Assembly: GCA_913031515.1 (NCBI GenBank) | Contig: CAJWET010000013.1 | Span: 1 to 17,264, forward strand | DNA length: 17,264 nucleotides | DNA from: an uncultured Acidimicrobiaceae bacterium | Lineage (GTDB): Bacteria; Actinomycetota; Acidimicrobiia; Acidimicrobiales; UBA8592 | Reading direction: 5' to 3' | Shown here: in pieces, positions 1-5,055 of the stretch | Layout of the letters: each line of letters opens with the position of its first letter | Position numbering within the stretch: position 1 is the stretch's first letter | The notes under the pieces: model-generated | What the model was told of the DNA's origin: nothing | Database searches by the model: none | Seen by the model: only the letters and a program-made list of their open reading frames with translations | Position numbers and translations under genes: made by a program

Positions 1-47
1 ACCTCTTGAATGCCATTCAAGCGCTCTCCCGACTGAGCTACGGCCCC
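1..47 (-). tRNA. tRNA-Ala(GGC), partial (3' part outside window)
   Basis: Read on the minus strand, the 5' acceptor strand GGGGCCG begins at 47. It is followed by a normal D arm (GTAGCTCAG) and an anticodon stem CTTGA/TCAAG enclosing the loop ATGGCAT, which gives anticodon GGC (alanine, GCC codons). The variable loop, T arm and 3' acceptor strand lie beyond the window edge. It is the last of five closely spaced tRNAs (Phe-Trp-Glu-Asp-Ala) and is probably co-transcribed with them. Confidence 0.9.
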
Positions 48-83
48 AGCACAATCACCTGATCTTTCAAACAGCGTCTCGAG

Positions 84-158
84 CGGGGCTGACGGGACTT
101 GAACCCGCGACCTCCGGTGTGACAGACCGGCACTCTAACCAAACTGAGCTACAGCCCC
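84..158 (-). tRNA. tRNA-Asp(GTC)
   Basis: A complete cloverleaf is visible on the minus strand. The acceptor stem is GGGGCTG/CAGCCCC with discriminator G at 84. The anticodon stem CCGGT/ACCGG encloses CTGTCAC (anticodon GTC), and the T loop is GTTCAAG. CCA is not encoded (CTC follows), so it must be added after transcription. It sits 16 nt downstream of tRNA-Glu and 36 nt upstream of tRNA-Ala. Confidence 0.95.
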
Positions 159-174
159 TTCCAACTCTCAATAA

Positions 175-246
175 TACCCTCACGGGGAATCGAACCCCGG
201 TCTCCAGGTTGAAAACCTGGTGTCCTAACCGTTAGACGATGAGGGC
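175..246 (-). tRNA. tRNA-Glu(TTC)
   Basis: Minus-strand cloverleaf with acceptor GCCCTCA/TGAGGGT, where pair 1-72 is a G-U wobble, and discriminator A. The anticodon stem CCAGG/CCTGG encloses TTTTCAA (anticodon TTC), and the T loop is GTTCGAT. CCA is not encoded. It lies 20 nt downstream of tRNA-Trp in the same cluster. Confidence 0.95.
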
Positions 247-266
247 GACTCCCCAATCTTTTCAAA

Positions 267-339
267 CAGGCCCGGAGGGACTCGAACCCCCAACCCCCGG
301 TTTTGGAGACCGGTGCTCTACCAGTTGAGCTACGGACCT
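267..339 (-). tRNA. tRNA-Trp(CCA)
   Basis: Minus-strand cloverleaf with acceptor AGGTCCG/CGGGCCT and discriminator G at 267. The anticodon stem CCGGT/ACCGG encloses CTCCAAA (anticodon CCA, tryptophan). The T arm is GGGGG/TCCCT around GTTCGAG, with one wobble pair. No CCA is encoded. Confidence 0.95.
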
Positions 340-376
340 CTGACATCCATCGGTCTAGCCTATTCCCATCGTTCAG

Positions 377-449
377 TGGCCAGGGGCGGAATCGAACCAC
401 CGACACCACGATTTTCAGTCGCGTGCTCTACCAACTGAGCTACCTGGCC
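377..449 (-). tRNA. tRNA-Phe(GAA)
   Basis: Minus-strand cloverleaf with acceptor GGCCAGG/CCTGGCC and discriminator A at 377. The anticodon stem CGCGA/TCGTG (one G-U pair) encloses CTGAAAA, anticodon GAA. The acceptor and T arm match the usual actinobacterial tRNA-Phe pattern. It is the first tRNA of the five-gene run, 61 nt downstream of the strong terminator at 511-545. No clear promoter is visible in that gap; the only -10-like hexamer is TACTTT (497 to 492), without a matching -35. Confidence 0.95.
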
Positions 450-459
450 CGTTACTGCC

Positions 460-475
460 CGCGCCACTTGGCGCG
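460..475. repeat. Short perfect inverted repeat upstream of tRNA-Phe
   Basis: CGCGCC at 460-465 and GGCGCG at 470-475 can form a 6-bp GC-only stem with a 4-nt loop. It lies 10 nt upstream of the mature 5' end of tRNA-Phe, inside any leader of the five-tRNA transcript. It could be a processing or attenuation element. It has no T run, so it is not an intrinsic terminator. The function is unknown. Confidence 0.4.
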
Positions 476-510
476 CCACCTGGACCGAACAAAAGTACTG
501 CCGCCCACCG

Positions 511-545
511 AAAAAAAATCCGCCCGGCCTTTCGGCGACGGGCGG
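511..545 (-). terminator. Strong rho-independent terminator
   Basis: On the minus strand, CCGCCCG (545 to 539) pairs with CGGGCGG (526 to 520). A further GCC/GGC pairing closes a GAAA loop, with a 2-nt bulge between the two parts. The hairpin is followed by ATTTTTTTT, eight consecutive U residues in RNA. This is a textbook intrinsic terminator for transcription coming from tRNA-fMet and the GC-rich stretch after it. It also separates that unit from the tRNA-Phe cluster. Confidence 0.85.
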
Positions 546-703
546 CTCGGCGAGGGGTGCGCGCTCCGGGCTTTCTAGAGGCGCCCCTCGACGGCCCGCC
601 CTCTCGGGCTAGACCACGTATCCGCCATCGTCCATCCACGTGCCTGCTGAGCATCGGTCCTGAACATCGATGGTCCCCCAATCCCCGGTGGATGAACATT
701 CAA
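511..703 (-). ncRNA. Candidate structured non-coding RNA downstream of tRNA-fMet
   Basis: This stretch has no credible protein gene and is far more GC-rich than the surrounding protein genes. In transcription order on the minus strand it can fold as follows. A 10-bp stem is formed by 697-688 with 639-630 (one G-U pair), enclosing a 5-bp hairpin (672-668 with 656-652). A GCCC-GAGA-GGGC hairpin follows at 609-598. Next is a stem of CGAGGGG with CCCCTCG (590-584 with 557-551), extended by GC pairs past one C-A mismatch. The terminator at 545-511 closes the unit. No own promoter is evident, so it may be the 3' part of the tRNA-fMet transcript. It matches no RNA family I know: RNase P and tmRNA signatures are absent, and the SRP GGAA tetraloop is missing. 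It could instead be untranslated spacer; the fold is my own pairing by eye. Confidence 0.4.
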
Positions 704-723
704 ACGCCGCCCGAAGGCGGCGT
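704..723 (-). terminator. UUCG-tetraloop hairpin just downstream of tRNA-fMet
   Basis: On the minus strand ACGCCGCC (723-716), loop TTCG and GGCGGCGT (711-704) form a perfect 8-bp stem with the extra-stable UUCG loop. It begins 10 nt after the mature 3' end of tRNA-fMet. Only a short U run follows (TTTGAAT), so it may be a weak terminator, a 3' processing signal or an RNase barrier, with the strong terminator at 511-545 as the real end. Confidence 0.55.
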
Positions 724-732
724 GTTTCAAAG

Positions 733-806
<74 letters not shown>

Positions 807-817
807 CTGGAAGTTCA

Positions 818-846
818 ATTATGCCGACGGAAACCCGTACCCGCAA
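818..846 (-). promoter_or_regulatory. Promoter of tRNA-fMet
   Basis: On the minus strand a -35-like TTGCGG (846 to 841) is separated by exactly 17 nt from a -10-like CATAAT (823 to 818). The mature tRNA 5' end is at 806, about 11 nt further on, so transcription would start just upstream of it. The element lies in the 64-bp gap after the phosphotransferase gene, which has no terminator of its own that I can see. Confidence 0.6.
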
Positions 847-870
847 CTTTCTGGAGGTTTCCTGAGGAAT

Positions 871-2640
871 TTATTCTTTCGGAACATCTAGTAATGTTAC
901 TTCTCCGGAGGATCCATCGACACGGATACGCGAACCGTCTTTGATTATCTGGGTTGCGTCCGCTACTGCGACAACACAAGGCATTCCTAATTCGCGGGAC
1001 ACGATGACAGCGTGACTCATCTGCCCTCCTACATCAACGACAACAGCTTCAGCGGGCACAAACAACGGTGTCCACGAAGGATCGGTTAGTGGAGCAATCA
1101 AGATATCTCCTGTACCTAGAGACCCTGGTTCGGAAGGGTTGGTCACAACTCTTGCGATTCCTTCAGTAACACCGGGGCATCCGCCGAAACCTTCAAGGGT
1201 GTCTCCCACATTTAATGTTGGGAAATCCCTTGGATTGGCTTCTTCTCGAAGCGGCCATGTTGAAGGGTCAGGCAAGTTACCTTCAAAGATAAAGGGAGGG
1301 GCCCGTCTGGAGAGTTCATTTCTGACATGCTTTCTGTCAGTGATACGTTTGTCGAAAGCGGCAGGATTCTTTATGTATTCATCTAGTTCAGTTTCCATGA
1401 CAAACCATAAATCGATGAGTTTCCCATTGTCTCTTTGTTGAGCTGTTCTTTCAGCAAGTTCGCGAGAGATTAGTCGGGCAACGTGAATGAGATCGATGAT
1501 CGTTGTCTTGGATCTCTCTCTTGCCTTCGAGAACAGGACCGAAGCATGTAAAGCTTTATTAAACAACCACAATCCCAAACCTTTTAGTTGGGACCTTGCC
1601 CGCGATAGGGCTTCTTCCCGATCCTTTGCGAGTATTTCCGCTCTGTGGTTCGGTGCTTTGTTAGAATCGGCGAGCCGCATCCTTTCTATAAGAACTAGGA
1701 CTGAGGAAGGTTCGGTGCCCCATGTTTCGCAGGCGGTTTCCCATTCATTCGGGCCTCGGCTACCGAATTCCTCTAGAAATGCATCGAATTCTTCCACAAA
1801 ACTGCTGGCATGGTATGAGTTACGTATCCTTTCTTCGAGATCTACAATACCCTCATCAAATAGGTCAGTAAGCTTGGGGTTCTTTGCCACTTCGCGGCCG
1901 AGTTCCCATAAAGCGAACGAGGGCGCAGCACTATCTACATCCCCTAAATTTCCGAGGAGCGTTAATGCAAGTGACCTATCGTTGAGACGTTCATCACATA
2001 TTGATGAAAGCAACTGAACTGCACCACCAGCTTGGCCGGTTACATCCAGATGGTTGGTGAATAGATCCATGGTGGGTTGCATTATTTCTCGGAGAGCCAC
2101 GGCTATTTCCTGATCAGTTGACTGGAGAATATCTGGAAGTCGTTGTTGCCATTGTCGCACCAACTCTCTGCCCGACTCTAGGGAAGGTATTTCATTGGTA
2201 TTTAGCATTCTCCAGCCGTATCGAATGATCTTCAGGCTTGCTAAAAGACTCTTGTCGTCTTTATGAGGGGTATATTCCGGAGCTTGCTGTTCAGAACCGT
2301 AATATGTTGCATCGCTTTTTTCGATGGTTGTTCCAGGTGTCCTTACCGCGATCATTCTGCCAAAGGAAAGATTCAAATACATATAACCAGCGAAAACACC
2401 ACCAAAACATGAAGGCCCCTCCAAAATATCTTTTTTCGAAATCACCCCTGCATTGATAGCAGCTCTTGCTGATGCCTCTTCTCCAACAATTCTGGTAAGA
2501 GTTATGGTTAATGGGTAGGCGACTTCTGGCCAAACTTCTCCAGCGTTTCCTCTGGTGTAGATCGGGTAGCGTTTTGATGGGTATTGGGTTATGTATTCTC
2601 CCAAACCGAAATCAATCATTTCTGCTGAGCCAAGATTCAT
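871..2640 (-). CDS. PEP-utilising-type phosphotransferase lacking the ATP-grasp domain (phenylphosphate synthase subunit 1-like)
   Basis: This is a 589-residue protein of the PEP synthase / rifampicin phosphotransferase superfamily. Near the N-terminus it has the substrate-side motif NAGEVWPEVAYPLT. A long helical middle part follows, and the last ~90 residues form the swivelling phosphohistidine domain: TDPSWTPLF, then GGQMSHAVIVSRELGMPCVV, with the predicted phosphorylated His543 (codon 1012-1014). There is neither an N-terminal ATP-grasp domain nor a C-terminal PEP-binding barrel. That layout is known from subunit 1 of anaerobic phenylphosphate synthase, where a separate subunit supplies ATP-grasp; no such partner is visible here. 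The start is uncertain. I chose ATG at 2640 because a TATTGT -10 element ends 6 nt upstream (leaderless start). A TTG at 2676 lies inside the putative -35, and an ATG at 2619 is also possible. The substrate is unknown. Confidence 0.8.
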   Translation of the reverse strand: MNLGSAEMIDFGLGEYITQYPSKRYPIYTRGNAGEVWPEVAYPLTITLTRIVGEEASARAAINAGVISKKDILEGPSCFGGVFAGYMYLNLSFGRMIAVRTPGTTIEKSDATYYGSEQQAPEYTPHKDDKSLLASLKIIRYGWRMLNTNEIPSLESGRELVRQWQQRLPDILQSTDQEIAVALREIMQPTMDLFTNHLDVTGQAGGAVQLLSSICDERLNDRSLALTLLGNLGDVDSAAPSFALWELGREVAKNPKLTDLFDEGIVDLEERIRNSYHASSFVEEFDAFLEEFGSRGPNEWETACETWGTEPSSVLVLIERMRLADSNKAPNHRAEILAKDREEALSRARSQLKGLGLWLFNKALHASVLFSKARERSKTTIIDLIHVARLISRELAERTAQQRDNGKLIDLWFVMETELDEYIKNPAAFDKRITDRKHVRNELSRRAPPFIFEGNLPDPSTWPLREEANPRDFPTLNVGDTLEGFGGCPGVTEGIARVVTNPSEPGSLGTGDILIAPLTDPSWTPLFVPAEAVVVDVGGQMSHAVIVSRELGMPCVVAVADATQIIKDGSRIRVDGSSGEVTLLDVPKE

Positions 2641-2646
2641 TGTTGC

Positions 2647-2676
2647 ACAATATGCGACAGGGCATATTTGCGCCAA
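2647..2676 (-). promoter_or_regulatory. Putative leaderless promoter of the phosphotransferase gene
   Basis: On the minus strand TTGGCG (2676-2671), an 18-nt spacer and TATTGT (2652-2647) precede ATG 2640 by 6 nt, so the transcript would begin at or next to the A of the start codon. No Shine-Dalgarno sequence is present, which agrees with leaderless translation, common in actinobacteria. The palindrome at 2680-2695 lies only 3 nt upstream of the -35, a good place for a regulator. Confidence 0.45.
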
Positions 2677-2679
2677 CTG

Positions 2680-2695
2680 TTAGAGCGCGCTCTAA
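2680..2695. promoter_or_regulatory. Perfect 16-bp palindrome, probable TetR-type operator
   Basis: TTAGAGCGCGCTCTAA reads identically on both strands with no spacer. It sits between the divergent phosphotransferase (start 2640) and SnoaL-like gene (start 2724), next to the -35 of the former and 28 nt before the start of the latter. Length, symmetry and position fit a dimeric helix-turn-helix repressor such as a TetR family member. No regulator gene is present in the window, so the regulator is not identified. Confidence 0.6.
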
Positions 2696-2723
2696 TGCTG
2701 TAAGACCACTGGAGGTTTTATTG

Positions 2724-3152
2724 ATGGGGAATAGAGAGATCGTTGCACGCTACTGGAAAGTGCACTTTGGTCGGAAATGGGATGAAATGGCGAGCTTTTT
2801 CTCTGAAGATGCCCATTACACGGATGTGGGTTTAGATGCTGTTGGAGCAACGGGACCCGAGGAAATTATTTTGCGGTTGCGACTAGGGATCGAACCACTT
2901 TCAGGGTATGTGCATTACCCCAAGAATGTAATCTGCGAAGCAAATCTTGTCGTGACTGAACACGTTGAGCAGTGGCAGTTCCACACCGGTGAAGTCATCG
3001 ATCATCCTTTTACGTCAGTCATGGAAATTAACAATGATGGAATGATTAGTCGATGGCATGACTATTCCCACTTGGGAAACCTTTTAGATCAGGCTCCAAC
3101 CTGGTGGTTGGAGCATATTTTCAATGGTTGGAGAGATCGTCCTGATTTATGA
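2724..3152 (+). CDS. SnoaL/NTF2-like small protein (limonene-epoxide-hydrolase-like fold)
   Basis: A 142-residue protein with the pattern of the SnoaL-like NTF2 superfamily. It has an N-terminal helix (REIVARYWKVHFGRKWDEMASFF), an aspartate-containing strand (HYTDVGL), mid-domain beta strands (VVTEHVEQWQFHTGEVIDHPF) and a C-terminal ISRWHDYSHLGNLL strand-helix segment typical of the family. Such domains act as small cyclases, hydrolases or isomerases, or only bind ligands; the reaction cannot be told from sequence. The start is set by ATG 2724 with GGAGG at 2711-2715, 8 nt upstream. The frame stays open further upstream but would run through the palindrome and the neighbour's promoter. It is divergent from the phosphotransferase and probably shares the palindromic operator. 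It ends 8 nt before the convergent Bax inhibitor gene, with no terminator between. Confidence 0.75.
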   Translation: MGNREIVARYWKVHFGRKWDEMASFFSEDAHYTDVGLDAVGATGPEEIILRLRLGIEPLSGYVHYPKNVICEANLVVTEHVEQWQFHTGEVIDHPFTSVMEINNDGMISRWHDYSHLGNLLDQAPTWWLEHIFNGWRDRPDL

Positions 3153-3160
3153 GGAGACGT

Positions 3161-3862
3161 TTATCGGTCCATTACAATCCGGAGGATATACCAGAACATT
3201 GTCATAAGAGACCCAAATAGGGTTACCGCAGCTCCAACATATGCCTGTTCTGGGTAAGAGTGAAGAATCTTTTGCGTGTTGTAAAGAATGGAAGCACCCA
3301 TTAATGCAACCATCGCCACTGAAAACCATGTTCCAATGTTCATTCCAAATAAAAGAGCTGCGACGATGAGAACCATTGCTGCAACCCCACCCCAGATAAG
3401 AATAGGCCTTAAGAATGAAAGGTCTCGTCGTGTTACCCATCCGACAAAGGAAAGACCAGCAAATCCCATCGCTGTGATGATTGCGGCAACCCAAACATCG
3501 CCTGCGGCCTGCCGAACGTTGAAGACATAATAAAGAAAAGGAGCAAAAATTAGAGCTTCAACGGCTGACAAGGCGAATAGCCCCCCGTACTGCCGTCCAA
3601 CATTTTCAAGGTCGTAACTTGCTTGTGTGGAAATCCATGTTCCCACCATGAACAATCCAAGAAAGAGAAGCCAAGCTCCACCATTTCCTGCGAGTATTTC
3701 CCATAGATTCTCTGCAATGCCTGTCGCGAACATGAGATATTCGAATACCATAAACGCACCGAGTGCTAAGCCAAGATGCTGATAGACCTTGACCATGAAT
3801 GCCACCCTGTCAGATTCTTGTAATGAGGCGACAGGAGTATATGCGGTTTGTGAATAGTTCAT
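3161..3862 (-). CDS. Bax inhibitor-1 / YccA family membrane protein
   Basis: A 233-residue integral membrane protein with seven hydrophobic segments at about 28-48, 61-78, 90-112, 121-142, 151-172, 177-195 and 206-228. The family core TAMGFAGLSFVGWVTRRDLSF (about 130-150) and the LYNTQKIL segment (193-200) identify the BI-1/TMBIM (UPF0005) family, whose members are pH-sensitive calcium leak channels. In characterised bacterial members (Bacillus YetJ) two aspartates form the pH sensor. The matching positions here appear to be Asn195 and Ser218. ATG 3862 is preceded by GAAAGGA at a good distance. The gene lies 50 bp downstream of the flavin oxidoreductase and could be the last gene of that operon. 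The AT-rich gap (with TTGTAT twice) might also hold its own promoter. Its role beside a carboxylase operon is unclear. Confidence 0.88.
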   Translation of the reverse strand: MNYSQTAYTPVASLQESDRVAFMVKVYQHLGLALGAFMVFEYLMFATGIAENLWEILAGNGGAWLLFLGLFMVGTWISTQASYDLENVGRQYGGLFALSAVEALIFAPFLYYVFNVRQAAGDVWVAAIITAMGFAGLSFVGWVTRRDLSFLRPILIWGGVAAMVLIVAALLFGMNIGTWFSVAMVALMGASILYNTQKILHSYPEQAYVGAAVTLFGSLMTMFWYILRIVMDR

Positions 3863-3912
3863 GATGTCCTTTCAAAGTTCAATACAATTTAATTCTATAC
3901 AATTTTGTCGAA

Positions 3913-5052
3913 TTATTCTTCTAGTTGAGTAGCAATAGACTCTGTTGCTTCGATAAATTCTTCCACCATTTCATAAACCACTTGCGAAGTGGGTTTTGTC
4001 TTGTTCATTGTTCCCACAATCTGGCCGACAAAGTAATTTGCGAGTTTCTCGGCACCTGACCCTTCTCGATATGCGGCGCGATCGATTCTGGCTATTGCTT
4101 CGTTTATGAGGATAGGTTGTAACGGCATTCCTAGTGGCATTGGGGTTTTCGGGTTTTCCCATTCATCTGTCCATGACGACTTAAGTTGACGTGCAGGCTT
4201 TCCGGTTCTTGATCTCGAGCGGATTGTGTCAGAAGACGTAGCTGATAGCATCTTTTCTTTGACAACGGGGTGAGTTTCGGCTTCCTCGGTTGTGAGCCAT
4301 ATAGAACCACACCAGACTCCTTGAGCCCCTAAAGCCATTGCGGCAGCCATTTGTCGTCCGCCACCAATACCTCCAGCTCCAAGTACTGGGACTTCCCCAA
4401 CTGCATCAACGATTTCAGGGATAAGGACCATGGAACCTATTTCACCAGTGTGACCTCCGGCTTCGTATCCTTGTGCGATGATGACGTCGACTCCAGCGTT
4501 TACATGGCGTTGAGCATGTTGAGCTTTTCCAGCTAAAGCACCAACTTTTTTCCCTGCATCCTTTGCTTTTTCAATCATAAATTGTGGTGGCGGACCAAGG
4601 GCGTTGACAATCAGAGAAGGATTATGAGCCAAAGCTATTTCGAGTTGTGGAGCTGCGGTAGAAGCTGACATAGGAGCGGCGCCTTCATTGCTTACATCAA
4701 ATTGTCCTTTTGGAGCATCCGTCAAAGGTGGGACGTCATAGCTTTCGAGAATCTGATTGACGTAATCGATATGTTCTTTCGGGAGCATTTCAACAATTTG
4801 TTTTACGGTAAGTCCTCCATCATCTGATCCGGCATATTTTGCTGGAACGATAAGGTCAATCCCATAAGGTCTGTCGCCGATTTCTTCTTGAATCCATTGG
4901 AGGTCAGTTTCAAGGCCTTTAGGAGAATGTCCGACAGCTCCAAGCACTCCGAATCCTCCTGCTTTGGAAACTGCCGCAACGACGTCTCTACAATGACTGA
5001 AGGCGAAAATTGGCATATCGATATGAAACATCTCTGTTATGTCGTTTTTCAT
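3913..5052 (-). CDS. Nitronate monooxygenase / 2-nitropropane dioxygenase-type FMN oxidoreductase
   Basis: A 379-residue TIM-barrel flavoprotein. The N-terminus (MPIFAFSHCRDVVAAVSKAGGFGVLG, about 13-38) is the usual first strand and helix. QGYEAGGHTGEIGS (194-207) holds the conserved catalytic-type His201, and VLGAGGIGGGRQMAAAMALGA (223-243) is the FMN phosphate loop. The family includes nitronate monooxygenases (NAD(P)H-independent oxidation of alkyl nitronates) and FabK-type enoyl reductases, and many actinobacterial paralogues have unknown substrates. It is the fourth gene of the carboxylase/AtuA operon: ATG 5052 lies 3 nt after the AtuA stop, and the AAAGG at the end of that gene can serve as ribosome site. 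From context I suspect a redox step on an acyl-CoA rather than nitroalkane detoxification; this is inference. Confidence 0.85.
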   Translation of the reverse strand: MKNDITEMFHIDMPIFAFSHCRDVVAAVSKAGGFGVLGAVGHSPKGLETDLQWIQEEIGDRPYGIDLIVPAKYAGSDDGGLTVKQIVEMLPKEHIDYVNQILESYDVPPLTDAPKGQFDVSNEGAAPMSASTAAPQLEIALAHNPSLIVNALGPPPQFMIEKAKDAGKKVGALAGKAQHAQRHVNAGVDVIIAQGYEAGGHTGEIGSMVLIPEIVDAVGEVPVLGAGGIGGGRQMAAAMALGAQGVWCGSIWLTTEEAETHPVVKEKMLSATSSDTIRSRSRTGKPARQLKSSWTDEWENPKTPMPLGMPLQPILINEAIARIDRAAYREGSGAEKLANYFVGQIVGTMNKTKPTSQVVYEMVEEFIEATESIATQLEE

Positions 5053-5055
5053 TTT

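Noticed and set aside
642..665. Minus-strand CAGG and AGCAG spaced by 10 nt, as in the signal recognition particle RNA core.
   Set aside because: The invariant GGAA tetraloop and its two closing C-G pairs are missing, and the segment pairs better in another hairpin (652-656 with 668-672). I take the resemblance as chance.
1487..2017. A 176-codon frame on the plus strand.
   Set aside because: It lies wholly inside the phosphotransferase gene on the opposite strand and has low-complexity, Ser/Arg-rich composition typical of an antisense shadow.
2641..2676. A longer N-terminus for the phosphotransferase from TTG 2676.
   Set aside because: The start would sit in the predicted -35, 3 nt from the palindrome and without a ribosome site; the added residues match nothing in the family.
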